From assembly GCF_002252445.1 (NCBI RefSeq), contig NZ_NNRJ01000015.1, positions 310,001 through 374,000 of the forward strand: a DNA stretch of 64,000 nucleotides, read 5' to 3'. The stretch comes from Brucella thiophenivorans (GTDB lineage Bacteria > Pseudomonadota > Alphaproteobacteria > Rhizobiales > Rhizobiaceae). The position numbers were made by a program, and so were the translations under genes. This document shows, piece by piece, positions 36,281 to 45,993 of the stretch (its first letter is position 1; each line of letters opens with the position of its first letter). A model generated the notes under the pieces. It searched no databases. It saw only the letters and a program-made list of their open reading frames with translations, and had not been told where the DNA came from.

Positions 36281-37072
36281 ATGCAGCTTACTCCTCGCCA
36301 CAATGCAATTCTGGATATAGCCCGCCGACAGGGTCAGGTTCTTGTCGATGATCTCGCGGCTGCTTTCGATGTAACGCCGCAAACGGTGCGCAAGGATCTC
36401 AATGATCTTTGCAAGGCGCGCCTGCTGCGGCGCATCCATGGTGGTGCGCTTTATCCATCCGGTGTCGAGAATATGGAGTATGAGGCACGTCGCCGTATTG
36501 CCGCCCATGAGAAGGAGCTGATCGGGCGGGCTGCTGCCGAAATGATCCCCGATGGTGCTTCGCTGTTCATAAATATTGGAACAACCACCGAAGCCGTCAG
36601 CCATGCGCTGATCGACCACAATAATCTGATGGTCATCACCAACAATATCAACGTCGCCAACACACTACGCGTCTATCCTGAAATCGAAGTCATTATTGCA
36701 GGCGGCGTGGTGCGTGCTTCCGATGGCGGTATTGTCGGCGAGGCGGCAGTTGATTTCATCCGCCAGTTTAAAGTTGACTTCGCAATCATCGGTGCATCGG
36801 CAATGGATGAAGACGGCGCACTGCTGGACTTTGATTTCCGCGAAGTGAAAGTGGCGCAGGCGATTATCGCCAATGCGCGTCATGTCATTCTGGTGAGCGA
36901 TTCCACCAAGTTGGAACGCACGGCACCTGTGCGCCTTGGCCATATATCCCAGGTGCATACGTTTATCACTGATCGCTGCCCGTCGCAGCAATTGCGCGAT
37001 TTGTGCCGCGAAAATGAGGTTGAGCTGATTGAAACAGCCCCTCAAAGCTCTTCCGAAGAGAAAGAATCGTAG
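36281..37072 (+). CDS. glpR: DeoR/GlpR family repressor
   Basis: 263 residues: N-terminal DeoR helix-turn-helix (about 6-55, QLTPRHNAILDIARRQGQVLVDDLAAAFDVTPQTVRKDLNDL) and a sugar-phosphate isomerase-like effector domain (about 75-235). Glycerol-3-phosphate repressors of this family have NANN-type loops (IGTTTEAV, ITNNINVANTL). glpD, its likely target, lies 81 bases downstream on the same strand. No strong ribosome site is seen before ATG 36281. Confidence 0.88.
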   Translation: MQLTPRHNAILDIARRQGQVLVDDLAAAFDVTPQTVRKDLNDLCKARLLRRIHGGALYPSGVENMEYEARRRIAAHEKELIGRAAAEMIPDGASLFINIGTTTEAVSHALIDHNNLMVITNNINVANTLRVYPEIEVIIAGGVVRASDGGIVGEAAVDFIRQFKVDFAIIGASAMDEDGALLDFDFREVKVAQAIIANARHVILVSDSTKLERTAPVRLGHISQVHTFITDRCPSQQLRDLCRENEVELIETAPQSSSEEKES

Positions 37073-37153
37073 TTTCGTTTCATTTTCGTTTTGCTTTCGT
37101 ATTAAATAAATTATATTCGTTTTGGTGGTTGGAGATGATCTTCAGGGTTCACC

Positions 37154-38665
37154 ATGGCGCAGCATAAAATATTCGACATTTTCGTAATCGGTGGCGGCAT
37201 TAATGGCTGCGGCATTGCAAGAGACGCGGTTGGTCGCGGCTTTTCTGTCGGTCTCGCCGAGATGAGCGACCTTGCAAGCGGCACTTCATCGCGCGCTACC
37301 AAGCTTATTCATGGCGGCTTGCGCTATCTGGAGCATTACGAGTTTCGTCTGGTGCGCGAGGCATTGATGGAGCGCGAAGTGCTATGGGCCAATGCTCCGC
37401 ATTTGATCCATCCAATGCGTTTTGTGCTGCCTTTTCATAAGGGTGGGGTACGCCCTGCATGGCTCTTGCGTCTGGGCCTGTTTCTCTATGATCATCTGGG
37501 TGGCCGCAAAATGCTGCCTGCAACCCGCACACTTGATATGCGCACCGATCCGGTCGCCGCGCCGCTCAAGCCGCTTTTCACCAAGGCTTTCGAATATTCG
37601 GATTGCTGGGTCGATGATGCGCGTTTTACGGCGCTCACTGCACGTGACGCCGCTGATCGCGGTGCGATGATCCGCACGCGCAGCAAAGTTGTTTCCGCCC
37701 GCCGTGATCATGAAGCATGGACAGTAACGCTTGAAAATATCGACACCGGTGCGCGGGAAGAATTTCGTGCGCGGCTTCTGGTCAATGCCGCCGGCCCCTG
37801 GGCCGACAAGGTGTTGCAGGGTGTCGAAGGTCACCGGCAATTGCACAATGTGCGTCTGGTTCAGGGTAGCCACATTGTAGTGCGCAAGAAATTCTCTGAT
37901 CCGCGTTCCTATTTCTTTCAGAACAATGATGGCCGCATCATCTTTGCTGTCCCTTATGAGGATGATTTCACGCTGATTGGCACGACTGATCAGGATTATA
38001 AGGGCGATCCGGCCAAGGTTGCGATCACGCCGAGCGAAACAGATTATCTCTGCAATGCGGCGAGTGAATATTTCCGCGAGCCGGTGCGGGTGGAAGATAT
38101 TGTCTGGACCTATTCCGGCGTGCGTCCGCTCTATGATGACGGCGCAAGCAAGGCGCAGGAAGCGACCCGCGACTACGTACTGAAGGAAGATGCGCCGCAG
38201 GGGGCCGCCCCGCTGATCAATGTGTTTGGTGGAAAGTTGACCACTGCACGCAAGCTGGCCGAGCATATGCTTGAGAAGATCGAGCATCATCTTGGCAAGA
38301 AAGGCGCGCCATGGACGCATGCTGCGTCTCTGCCGGGGGGGGATTTTGACGCGACGGCTTTCGACCAGGAACTCGAAAAGCTGAAAGCTGAGTATCCATT
38401 CCTATCCGCTCCCCATGCTCGTCGCCTGTTTAAGCTCTATGGGACACGCGCCCGCGTTTTGCTGGGTAAATCCAAATCTCTGGAAGAACTTGGCCGACAT
38501 TTGGGTGCTGATCTTTATGAGGCGGAAGTGCGCTATCTCATCGAGCATGAATGGGCGCATACGGCGGAAGATATTCTCTGGCGCCGAACCAAACTTGGCC
38601 TGCGTATGAATGCGATGGAAGTCGCAGCCCTGGAGACTTTCGTCGAACCTGCCAAAGTCGCGTAA
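37154..38665 (+). CDS. glpD: Aerobic glycerol-3-phosphate dehydrogenase
   Basis: FAD-dependent membrane-associated enzyme that oxidises glycerol-3-phosphate to dihydroxyacetone phosphate, passing electrons to quinone. 503 residues; the FAD fold is at the N-terminus (IFVIGGGINGCGIARDAVGRGFSVGLAE), with GTSSRATKLIHGGLRYLEHYEF and the C-terminal cap (FGGKLTTARKLAEHMLEKI). Full length. It sits just after glpR with a short gap, so both may be under one regulator. No glpF/glpK is present in the window. Confidence 0.96.
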   Translation: MAQHKIFDIFVIGGGINGCGIARDAVGRGFSVGLAEMSDLASGTSSRATKLIHGGLRYLEHYEFRLVREALMEREVLWANAPHLIHPMRFVLPFHKGGVRPAWLLRLGLFLYDHLGGRKMLPATRTLDMRTDPVAAPLKPLFTKAFEYSDCWVDDARFTALTARDAADRGAMIRTRSKVVSARRDHEAWTVTLENIDTGAREEFRARLLVNAAGPWADKVLQGVEGHRQLHNVRLVQGSHIVVRKKFSDPRSYFFQNNDGRIIFAVPYEDDFTLIGTTDQDYKGDPAKVAITPSETDYLCNAASEYFREPVRVEDIVWTYSGVRPLYDDGASKAQEATRDYVLKEDAPQGAAPLINVFGGKLTTARKLAEHMLEKIEHHLGKKGAPWTHAASLPGGDFDATAFDQELEKLKAEYPFLSAPHARRLFKLYGTRARVLLGKSKSLEELGRHLGADLYEAEVRYLIEHEWAHTAEDILWRRTKLGLRMNAMEVAALETFVEPAKVA

Positions 38666-38742
38666 CGGCTCGCTTGCAACCGGTCCGATAAAAAGTCATT
38701 ATCTTTCCAGTGGGCCGTTTCCAGCCTTTCTGGGAGGAAAAC

Positions 38743-39711
38743 ATGGGTGCGCCGCAAGACCGGATACACGCAGATCGTATCCATTCCGAGATTGAGACAG
38801 GAGGAGCCGCTCGCTCGGCGCTGGTTGCTTCATGGCGACGCTCTGCGCGTCTCTATGGACTTGACCCTGCGGAAGTGGGCTCCGTTCAAACGCTCTCTGA
38901 TCATGAATTGCGCACCGCCCGCCAACGTATGGAACGGGTAATTAGCATTGCACAAGCAAGCATGGATCGGCTTTACATGGCGGTTGGCGGTGTTGGCTGC
39001 TGCGTGCTGCTGGCTGATAGCCAAGGTGTGCCGGTTGAACGTCGCGGTGCTGCGGGTGATGACGATACGTTTTACGACTGGGGTCTTTGGACGGGTGCTG
39101 TCTGGAGCGAAGCAGTTGAAGGTACCAATGGCATTGGCACCTGCATTGCCGAGCAGCGTGCTTTGACCATTCATCGCGACCAGCATTTTCACACCCGCAA
39201 TATCGGGCTTTCCTGCACAGTCGCGCCAATTCATGACCATCAGGGGCGCATTATGGCAGCGCTTGATGTTTCGTCCTGTCGCAGCGATTTGACAGAAGCC
39301 TTTGTGCAACTGATTTCAGTGGCTGTGATAGATGCCGCGCGCCGGATCGAGGCCGAGAATTTCCGCCAGGCTTTCCCGGATGCGCGTATTGTACTTGCCC
39401 CTAGTGCTGACAGAACAGGCGGCGCATTGATCGCGGTTGATAAGGATGACTTTGTAATTGGTGCTACACGTGCAGCCCGACTTTCGCTTGATCTGACGGA
39501 TGAAGCGCTTTCGACCGCACTGCCGGCCGCTGACCTACTCGGCTGGAATGCCGATCCGCGTGAGGATATGGCAGAGTCTGAGCGCAGCGTTATTTTGCGC
39601 GCGATTGCGCGTTCAGAAGGCAATGTGTCATCGGCTGCCAAGCTTCTCGGCATCAGCCGGGCCACGCTTCATCGTAAGCTTAATCGCCTGAAAATTATCA
39701 GGGCACATTAG
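38743..39711 (+). CDS. GAF-Fis transcriptional regulator, AcoR-like without AAA+ domain
   Basis: 322 residues: an N-terminal region ending in a GAF domain (about 60-200) and a Fis-type helix-turn-helix at the C-terminus (SERSVILRAIARSEGNVSSAAKLLGISRATLHRKLNRLKI). This is the AcoR/AcxR layout, but the central sigma-54 AAA+ domain is missing, as linker (about 210-270) joins the two ends directly. It thus cannot remodel sigma-54 in the usual way. The start at 38743 has GGGAGG at 9 bases. It precedes the 22-bp palindrome and the aldehyde dehydrogenase. Confidence 0.85.
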   Translation: MGAPQDRIHADRIHSEIETGGAARSALVASWRRSARLYGLDPAEVGSVQTLSDHELRTARQRMERVISIAQASMDRLYMAVGGVGCCVLLADSQGVPVERRGAAGDDDTFYDWGLWTGAVWSEAVEGTNGIGTCIAEQRALTIHRDQHFHTRNIGLSCTVAPIHDHQGRIMAALDVSSCRSDLTEAFVQLISVAVIDAARRIEAENFRQAFPDARIVLAPSADRTGGALIAVDKDDFVIGATRAARLSLDLTDEALSTALPAADLLGWNADPREDMAESERSVILRAIARSEGNVSSAAKLLGISRATLHRKLNRLKIIRAH

Positions 39712-39720
39712 TTTTCCCGA

Positions 39721-39742
39721 TGTGTCTCAATATTGAGACACA
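39721..39742 (+). promoter_or_regulatory. Perfect 22-bp palindromic operator
   Basis: TGTGTCTCAAT followed directly by its exact complement ATTGAGACACA. It matches the TGTCTC-N5/6-GAGACA type sites I recall for AcoR-family regulators. It lies 9 bases after the regulator gene and about 107 before the aldehyde dehydrogenase ATG. The sequence is certain; the partner is inferred from position. Confidence 0.8.
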
Positions 39743-39806
39743 TTGATACAGCATATTATCCAGCGCTGGATGACTCCTCCCAAGAGCCGCGCCACATTGT
39801 GTCTGA

Positions 39807-39827
39807 AACGCCGTTAGGAGCGGCGTT
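39807..39827 (+). other. 5'-UTR hairpin before the aldehyde dehydrogenase
   Basis: AACGCCG pairs with CGGCGTT around TTAGGAG, 22 bases before the ATG. No T run; it may modulate RNA stability or translation. Confidence 0.45.
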
Positions 39828-39848
39828 GAATTTTGGGAGGAATATATA

Positions 39849-41366
39849 ATGAATAAGGTTGAATTTCATCGCTCCGTAAAGCCGGAGTTTGCCAAACGTT
39901 ACGGCAATTTCATTGGCGGCAAATGGGTAGAACCCAAGTCTGGCCGCTATTTCGACAATACATCCCCGGTCAATGGTCAGGTTCTGTGTGAAGTCGCACG
40001 TTCCGATGCAGCCGATATTGATGCAGCACTTGATGCGGCACACGCCGCCAAAGAAGCATGGGGCAAAACAAGCCCTGCTGAACGCGCTGTAATCCTCAAC
40101 AAGATCGCAGATCGTATTGAAGCCAATCTGCCAAAGCTTGCAGCGGCTGAAACATGGGACAATGGCAAGCCGATCCGCGAAACCACCCATGCCGATCTGC
40201 CGCTGGCAATTGACCACTTTCGTTATTTCGCCGGTGCGATCCGTGCGCAGGAAGGCGGCATTTCCGAAATCGATCACGATACGGTTGCCTATCACTTCCA
40301 CGAGCCGCTCGGCGTTGTCGGTCAGATCATTCCATGGAACTTCCCACTGTTGATGGCTGTGTGGAAGCTCGCACCAGCACTTGCTGCGGGTAACTGCGTG
40401 GTGCTGAAGCCTGCGGAACAGACACCGGCTTCGATCCTCGTTCTGATGGAAGTAATCGGCGATCTTCTGCCAGCAGGTGTACTCAATGTGGTCAATGGTT
40501 TTGGCCTTGAAGCAGGCAAGCCGCTGGCATCAAGCCCACGCATTGCCAAGATCGCGTTTACGGGTGAAACGACGACGGGTCGTCTCATCATGCAGTATGC
40601 CAGCCAGAACCTTATTCCGGTCACGCTGGAACTGGGCGGCAAGTCGCCAAACATCTTCTTCTCCGATGTCACCGCCGAAGATGATGATTATTTCGACAAG
40701 GCCATCGAAGGCTTTGTCATGTTCGCGCTCAATCAGGGCGAAGTCTGTACCTGCCCAAGCCGTGCTCTGATCCATGAAAAGATCTATGACAAGTTCATGG
40801 AACGCGCACTGAAGCGCGTTGAAGCGATCGTTCAGGGTGATCCGCTTGATCCGGCAACCATGATCGGTGCGCAGGCCTCCAGCGAACAACTCGAAAAAAT
40901 CCTGAGCTATATCGATATCGGCAAGCAGGAAGGCGCGGAAGTGCTGACGGGCGGTGGGCGCAATGAACTGGCTGGTGACCTTGCAGGCGGCTATTACGTC
41001 AAGCCGACCGTGTTCAAGGGCACCAACAAGATGCGAATTTTCCAGGAGGAAATCTTTGGTCCTGTTGTTTCTGTCACGACGTTTAAGGATGATGCTGAAG
41101 CGCTCGCGATTGCCAATGACACACTTTACGGTCTTGGTGCCGGTGTTTGGACACGTGATGGCACACGTGCCTATCGCTTTGGTCGCGCTATTCAGGCCGG
41201 TCGTGTCTGGACAAACTGCTACCACGCCTATCCTGCCCATGCTGCATTCGGTGGCTACAAGCAGTCGGGTATCGGTCGCGAAAACCACCTTAAGATGCTC
41301 GACCATTACCAGCAGACCAAGAACATGCTGGTGAGCTACAGCCCGAAGAAGCTTGGCTTCTTCTAA
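39849..41366 (+). CDS. Aldehyde dehydrogenase, AcoD/ExaC-type
   Basis: NAD-dependent oxidation of acetaldehyde or a related aldehyde to the acid. 505 residues; the family motifs are [37 protein letters not shown] (active-site Glu) and catalytic Cys300 in [11 protein letters not shown]. The EVCTCPSR form belongs to the ExaC/AcoD group. GGGAGG precedes the ATG. It is followed by a Zn alcohol dehydrogenase and a DUF779 gene, which often accompany this group; an AcoR-like regulator and palindrome lie upstream. Confidence 0.92.
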   Translation: MNKVEFHRSVKPEFAKRYGNFIGGKWVEPKSGRYFDNTSPVNGQVLCEVARSDAADIDAALDAAHAAKEAWGKTSPAERAVILNKIADRIEANLPKLAAAETWDNGKPIRETTHADLPLAIDHFRYFAGAIRAQEGGISEIDHDTVAYHFHEPLGVVGQIIPWNFPLLMAVWKLAPALAAGNCVVLKPAEQTPASILVLMEVIGDLLPAGVLNVVNGFGLEAGKPLASSPRIAKIAFTGETTTGRLIMQYASQNLIPVTLELGGKSPNIFFSDVTAEDDDYFDKAIEGFVMFALNQGEVCTCPSRALIHEKIYDKFMERALKRVEAIVQGDPLDPATMIGAQASSEQLEKILSYIDIGKQEGAEVLTGGGRNELAGDLAGGYYVKPTVFKGTNKMRIFQEEIFGPVVSVTTFKDDAEALAIANDTLYGLGAGVWTRDGTRAYRFGRAIQAGRVWTNCYHAYPAHAAFGGYKQSGIGRENHLKMLDHYQQTKNMLVSYSPKKLGFF

Positions 41367-41374
41367 CAATGAAA

Positions 41375-41404
41375 GCGATCCGCAGCATATCAGCTGCGGG
41401 TCGC
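41375..41404 (+). terminator. Possible terminator after the aldehyde dehydrogenase
   Basis: GCGATCCGCAGC pairs with GCTGCGGGTCGC (one mismatch) around ATATCA; followed by TGCCTTTG, a weak T run. A second imperfect stem, GGGTCGG...CCGACCC, lies near 41487-41525 upstream of the alcohol dehydrogenase. Confidence 0.55.
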
Positions 41405-41549
41405 TGCCTTTGAAATTTCACTGATTCAGTGCGGCTTTACAGCAGATCACGCCGAAGCCGCTCCCCCCTGTTTCCTCCCAGGAAAGGGTCGGGTCGGCAG
41501 GACTTTGTGCCTGTCTATCCGACCCAAAAGTTAGAAGGATGTTCTCGTA

Positions 41550-42584
41550 ATGGCTAAGACAATGAAAGCTGCCGTGGTTCGCGAATTCGGTAAACCACTG
41601 ACCATTGATGAAGTGCCGATTCCGGTGCCGGGTGATGGCCAGATTCAGGTGGCAATTCAGGCTTCGGGCGTATGCCATACTGATCTTCATGCCGCCGAAG
41701 GCGACTGGCCGGTCAAGCCGAACCCGCCGTTTATTCCGGGCCATGAAGGAGTTGGTTTTGTCTCGGCGGTTGGTCGTGGCGTCAAGCATGTGAAGGAAGG
41801 CGACCGCGTTGGTATTCCTTGGCTCTACACCGCTTGCGGTCATTGCGTGCATTGTCTTGGCGGCTGGGAAACCCTTTGCGAAGAGCAGCAGAATACAGGC
41901 TATTCGGTGAATGGTGGTTTTGCTGATTATGTTGTTGCTGATCCGAATTTCGTTGGCCATCTGCCGAAGAACATCGCTTTCAACGAGATCGCCCCGATCC
42001 TCTGCGCTGGTGTTACGGTCTATAAGGGCCTCAAGGTCACGGATACCAAGCCCGGTGATTGGGTTGTGATTTCCGGCATCGGTGGTCTTGGCCATATGGC
42101 GGTGCAATATGCGAAGGCCATGGGGCTGAATGTTGCTGCTGTCGATATTGACGACAAGAAACTCGATCTTGCCCGCAAGCTGGGCGCAACGGTTACGGTC
42201 AATGCCAAGACGCATAATGATCCGGCAGCTTATATCAAGAAGGAAACCGACGGCGGCGCGCAGGGTGTGCTGGTGACGGCTGTTTCGCCCAAGGCTTTTG
42301 AGCAGGCTATCGGCATGGCTGCTCGCGGTGGAACGATTGCCTTGAACGGCCTGCCAGCGGGTGAGTTTCCGCTTTCGATTTTCAATATGGTGCTGAACGG
42401 TATCACCGTGCGCGGTTCCATCGTCGGCACGCGTCTTGATTTGCAAGAGTCGATTGATTTTGCTGCAGACGGTAAGGTCAAGGCGACGATCCGCACCGAC
42501 AAGATCGACAATATCAATGCGATCTTTGATGAAATGCGCGCTGGCCAAATCGAAGGCCGTGTCGTGATGGACCTGACGCAGTAA
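41550..42584 (+). CDS. adhP: Zinc-dependent alcohol dehydrogenase
   Basis: Medium-chain NAD(P)-dependent dehydrogenase, 344 residues, close to AdhP/AdhA. The catalytic Zn ligands are Cys in [14 protein letters not shown], the His-Glu of PGHEGVG and a later Cys; the structural Zn site is [15 protein letters not shown]. The Rossmann motif is [18 protein letters not shown]. The enzyme would make the aldehyde used by the upstream gene, joining ethanol-like substrates to acetate. AAGGA-type sequence precedes the ATG. Confidence 0.92.
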   Translation: MAKTMKAAVVREFGKPLTIDEVPIPVPGDGQIQVAIQASGVCHTDLHAAEGDWPVKPNPPFIPGHEGVGFVSAVGRGVKHVKEGDRVGIPWLYTACGHCVHCLGGWETLCEEQQNTGYSVNGGFADYVVADPNFVGHLPKNIAFNEIAPILCAGVTVYKGLKVTDTKPGDWVVISGIGGLGHMAVQYAKAMGLNVAAVDIDDKKLDLARKLGATVTVNAKTHNDPAAYIKKETDGGAQGVLVTAVSPKAFEQAIGMAARGGTIALNGLPAGEFPLSIFNMVLNGITVRGSIVGTRLDLQESIDFAADGKVKATIRTDKIDNINAIFDEMRAGQIEGRVVMDLTQ

Positions 42585-42599
42585 TCGGTTCATACTAAA

Positions 42600-42644
42600 G
42601 CATGTCTCCCAAAATTGGGAACCGGTTTTGGGTTGAAGACATGC
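42600..42644 (+). repeat. Family 1 palindromic repeat
   Basis: GCATGTCTCCCAAAATTGGG to GAAGACATGC; it is inserted 15 bases after the alcohol dehydrogenase stop, between it and the terminator. Confidence 0.85.
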
Positions 42645-42660
42645 GCAAAAACAAAAAAGT

Positions 42661-42692
42661 AAAGCCGCCGTAGCGATGCGGCGGCTTTGTTC
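42661..42692 (+). terminator. Terminator between adhP and the DUF779 gene
   Basis: AAAGCCGCCG (42661-42670) pairs with CGGCGGCTTT (42679-42688), followed by GTT. It ends 20 bases before the DUF779 ATG, so it may allow partial readthrough into that gene. Confidence 0.75.
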
Positions 42693-42707
42693 ATGGGAGG
42701 AGGAACC

Positions 42708-43055
42708 ATGCCACAAGTCTCTGAACAAGAGCAGGTCACTGCTACCGATGCAGCGCTGGAGCTGATCGCTGAATTGCAGGCTGAATATGGGCCAATCATG
42801 TTCCACCAATCGGGTGGCTGCTGCGATGGGTCATCGCCCATGTGCTATCCGCAAGGCGATCTGCTGCTGTCTGACGCTGACGTGAAGCTCGGCGAAATCG
42901 GTGGTGCGCCGTTTTATATCAGCGGCTCGCAATATGAAGCATGGAAGCATACCGAACTTATCATTGATGTTGTCCCCGGACGCGGTGGTATGTTCTCGCT
43001 CGATAATGGCCGCGAAAAGCGCTTTCTCACCCGGTCCAAGATATGTTCTATTTAG
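42708..43055 (+). CDS. DUF779 domain-containing protein
   Basis: 115 residues with conserved HQSGGCCDGSSPMC and the YISGSQYEAWKHTELIIDVVPGRGGMFSLDNGREKRFLTR half. DUF779 members are found beside aldehyde dehydrogenases and have a Cys-rich motif that may bind metal; no activity is known. Start at 42708 with GGAGGAGG is decisive against 42687. Context links it to the aldehyde/alcohol dehydrogenase pair, as an accessory. Confidence 0.88.
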   Translation: MPQVSEQEQVTATDAALELIAELQAEYGPIMFHQSGGCCDGSSPMCYPQGDLLLSDADVKLGEIGGAPFYISGSQYEAWKHTELIIDVVPGRGGMFSLDNGREKRFLTRSKICSI

Positions 43056-43123
43056 CTCTTTGCGCGCAGCAGCAAAGCGGATACTAAATTGCGTATATTT
43101 GTGGGAGAGAGTGCATAACGGCC

Positions 43124-44146
43124 ATGGCCGCATCCAATAAAAGAGCGACGATCCATGATGTGGCACGTCTTGCAGGCGTATCTATCAAGACAGTTTCGCG
43201 TGTTTATAATGACGAGCCGAATGTCCGCGATACGATCCGTGAAAAGGTCAGACAGGCGGGTGCCGAGTTACGCTATCGCCCCAACGCGGCAGCGCGCAAT
43301 CTGGTTGAGCGACGCTCGCATCTGATCGGGCTTTTCTTTGAAAATCCGAGCCAGAGCTATGTCACGGAATTGCAGGTCGGAGCGCTGGACCGTCTGCGCG
43401 GCACGCGCTACCGGCTTCTAATATTCCCGGTTGAAAACCGGGCGGATATTCGCGGATCGCTCATCGAGACAGCCCATGCGTCGGGTCTTGACGGGATTAT
43501 CGTTACGCCACCCATGTCGGATGATCCTGAGATTTTGCAGGAACTAATTGCTTCGGCCATGCCATTTGCGCGGGTGGCGGGTGACTTCAATGTGCATCCG
43601 ACTGACAGCGTTGCCATTGATGACGAAGCTGCAACGCTCGATCTCATGCAATATCTTCTTGATCTGGGGCACAAGAAAATCGCGATTGTTATTGGCGATT
43701 TGACCCACCGTTCGGCGCAATTGCGACTTGAAGCCTATCGAAAAGTTCTTGGTCAGGCCGGCATTGCGCATAATCCTGAGTACGAAGCAGAAGGTGGTTT
43801 CAGCTTTGCAAGCGGGCTGGAGGCAGGGCGAAAACTTTTATCGATGGAAGACAGGCCGACGGCAATTTTTGCTTCCAATGATGATATGGCTGCTGCCGTT
43901 CTGCAAATCGCCTATAATCAAAACATCGACGTGCCAAGCGATCTGACCGTTGTTGGCTTCGATGACAGCGCCATTTCGCGCATGGTTTCGCCGCAGATTA
44001 CCACCGTTCACCAACCAATCCGCGAAATGACCTATGATGCGGTGGATATGCTGCTCAGCCAGATTGAAACTGGTGAAGCATCACCATCCCGCCAGATCGA
44101 ATATGAGCTCATCATCAGGCAGTCTTCTGGCAAGGTAGCACCATAA
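43124..44146 (+). CDS. LacI family transcriptional regulator
   Basis: 340 residues with the N-terminal helix-turn-helix (TIHDVARLAGVSIKTVSRVYNDEPNVRDTIREKV) and a periplasmic-binding-protein-like effector domain (about 65-335). The ligand is presumably a sugar, but no catabolic or transport genes adjoin, so the target is unknown. GGGAGAG lies before the ATG at a long spacing of 12. A terminator follows. Confidence 0.9.
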   Translation: MAASNKRATIHDVARLAGVSIKTVSRVYNDEPNVRDTIREKVRQAGAELRYRPNAAARNLVERRSHLIGLFFENPSQSYVTELQVGALDRLRGTRYRLLIFPVENRADIRGSLIETAHASGLDGIIVTPPMSDDPEILQELIASAMPFARVAGDFNVHPTDSVAIDDEAATLDLMQYLLDLGHKKIAIVIGDLTHRSAQLRLEAYRKVLGQAGIAHNPEYEAEGGFSFASGLEAGRKLLSMEDRPTAIFASNDDMAAAVLQIAYNQNIDVPSDLTVVGFDDSAISRMVSPQITTVHQPIREMTYDAVDMLLSQIETGEASPSRQIEYELIIRQSSGKVAP

Positions 44147-44152
44147 TAAAAC

Positions 44153-44173
44153 GGGGCCGGTATTTCCGGCCCC
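44153..44173 (+). terminator. Terminator after the LacI gene
   Basis: GGGGCCGG pairs with CCGGCCCC around TATTT; followed by ATTCTCCTTCTTT. It also lies before the 3' end of the minus-strand exporter gene and could act in both directions. Confidence 0.8.
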
Positions 44174-44184
44174 ATTCTCCTTCT

Positions 44185-45993
44185 TTATGATGGAAGAACG
44201 TCTTCCAACCCCTTGGTCAGTTCCAACGCCTGACGTTCGAACATACGGCGATAGATACCGCCGGGTTTGCGGATGAGCGCATCATGATCGCCTTCTTCAA
44301 GGATTTTGCCCTTGTCGAAAACCAGCAAGCGGTCAAGTGCACGAACCGTTGAAAGCCTATGTGCAATGACAAGCGTGGTACGACCTATCATCAGCCGTTC
44401 CATCGCCTGCTGGATCAGCACTTCCGATTCTGAATCAAGGCTCGATGTTGCCTCGTCCAGAATAAGGATTGGAGCATCGGCCAGAAATGCACGGGCAATC
44501 GCCACACGCTGACGTTCACCACCCGAAAGCTTCACACCGCGCTCGCCAACGAGCGTTGCATAGCCCTTCGGCAGACGCATGATGAAGTCATGTGCGCTGG
44601 CGAGCATGGCTGCATGCTCGATTTCGGCCTGTGTCGCACCGGGACGGGCATAGGCGATGTTCTCCGCCAGTGTGCGGTGAAACAGGATTGGTTCCTGCTG
44701 CACAATAGCAATCTGCGAACGAAGTGACCCCTGGGTGACCTCAGCAATATTCTGCCCATCAATGCGGATTGCGCCGCCACTCACATCGTAAAGACGCTGG
44801 ATGAGCTTGACGAAAGTCGTCTTGCCCGAACCCGAGTGACCGACCAGACCAACCCGTTCCCCGGCTTCAATTTTGACCGAGAAGTCGCGATAGAGAGCTG
44901 TGTCATGGCTACCATAATGGAAGGTGACATTATCGAAGGTGATTTCGCCATTTCCGATCATGATCGCGTTCGAACCCGGCCTATCAGCGATACCGTAAGG
45001 CTCGGCTTCGATCTGAACCAGCTCTTCCATGTCGTTGACCGAACGTTGCAGGTTGCGGATATGCATGCCCACATCACGCAGATAGCCCTGCAACATGAAG
45101 AAAGCTGTCAGAACAAAAGTAATGTCACCTGCCGTTGCCTTGCCCTGGCTCCAGAGATAAAGCGCAAAACCAATGACCACGCCGCGCATGACCAGTAGGT
45201 TTGCACCCTGAATGAAGCCGTTCAGCGTGCCGATCAGCCATGTGCGGCGTGTACGCGAGCGCCACTTGGTGACGACCTTGGCAAGACGACCATCTTCACG
45301 GCCTTCAGCACCAAATGCCTTCACAACGGCATTGCACGAAATGGCATCGGCCAAAGCGCCGCCCATGCGTGTGTCCCAGCTATTGGCAAGCGTTGCGGCA
45401 GGCGCAACGAAACCCAGCGAAATCACAATCGTGCAGACGATGAAAAGCACCGAGCCGATGGCGACCAGTACGCCCATCATCGGCCAGTACCATGCGAGAA
45501 GTGCGACCGAGCCGAGCAGCATCAGGATGGATGGCAGCAGCGCAAGCAGCAACGTATCATTGAGCAAGTCAAGCGCCCACATGCCACGCGAAACCTTACG
45601 CACGGTCGATCCGGCAAAAGCATTTGCGTGCCAGTCGGTCGAAAAGCGCTGTAGCTTATGGAACGCGCTGGCTGCCATGTCGCTCATGATCTTCAGCGTG
45701 AAATCTGTGATGACATAGAAGGTCAGCTGGCGCGTGATCAACGCAACGGCGCCTAAGACAAGCAGAATGATTAGCGCGTGAATGGCAGCATCCCATGCTC
45801 CGTCCTGCCCAAGCGAAAGCGCATCGACCAGCTTGCCTGAATAAAGGGGTGTGAGGACGTCTGCGGCCGTTGCAAGCAGCATGCTGATAATAATCAGCGT
45901 CAGCCGCAGAGGCTGACTTCGCCAGTGGCTGACGGTGTAGCCGAGGACATTGCGGAAAGCAGGTCCCCGGAAATTGATACGAAACCGAGTCAT
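44185..45993 (-). CDS. Full-length ABC exporter (MsbA/multidrug type)
   Basis: A fused transmembrane/ATPase protein of 602 residues. The membrane domain (about 20-325) has six helices, and the ATPase domain carries Walker A GHSGSGKTT, Q-loop QQEPILFHRTLAENIAYA, signature LSGGERQRVAIARAF, Walker B ILILDEATSSLD and H-loop IAHRLSTV. It is a homodimeric exporter; substrate unknown (lipid, peptide or drug). The start at 45993 (MTRFRINFRGPAFRN) was chosen; in-frame ATGs at 46050 and 46128 are possible. About 300 bases of structured leader with a small peptide gene lie upstream on the same strand. Confidence 0.9.
   Translation of the reverse strand: MTRFRINFRGPAFRNVLGYTVSHWRSQPLRLTLIIISMLLATAADVLTPLYSGKLVDALSLGQDGAWDAAIHALIILLVLGAVALITRQLTFYVITDFTLKIMSDMAASAFHKLQRFSTDWHANAFAGSTVRKVSRGMWALDLLNDTLLLALLPSILMLLGSVALLAWYWPMMGVLVAIGSVLFIVCTIVISLGFVAPAATLANSWDTRMGGALADAISCNAVVKAFGAEGREDGRLAKVVTKWRSRTRRTWLIGTLNGFIQGANLLVMRGVVIGFALYLWSQGKATAGDITFVLTAFFMLQGYLRDVGMHIRNLQRSVNDMEELVQIEAEPYGIADRPGSNAIMIGNGEITFDNVTFHYGSHDTALYRDFSVKIEAGERVGLVGHSGSGKTTFVKLIQRLYDVSGGAIRIDGQNIAEVTQGSLRSQIAIVQQEPILFHRTLAENIAYARPGATQAEIEHAAMLASAHDFIMRLPKGYATLVGERGVKLSGGERQRVAIARAFLADAPILILDEATSSLDSESEVLIQQAMERLMIGRTTLVIAHRLSTVRALDRLLVFDKGKILEEGDHDALIRKPGGIYRRMFERQALELTKGLEDVLPS

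Noticed and set aside
41418-42809. Long open frame antisense to the alcohol dehydrogenase
   Set aside because: Shadow frame: full overlap with adhP, odd composition, no homology.
44185-45993. ABC gene next to thiX as the missing ThiZ
   Set aside because: It is a fused membrane/ATPase exporter, not a stand-alone importer ATPase.
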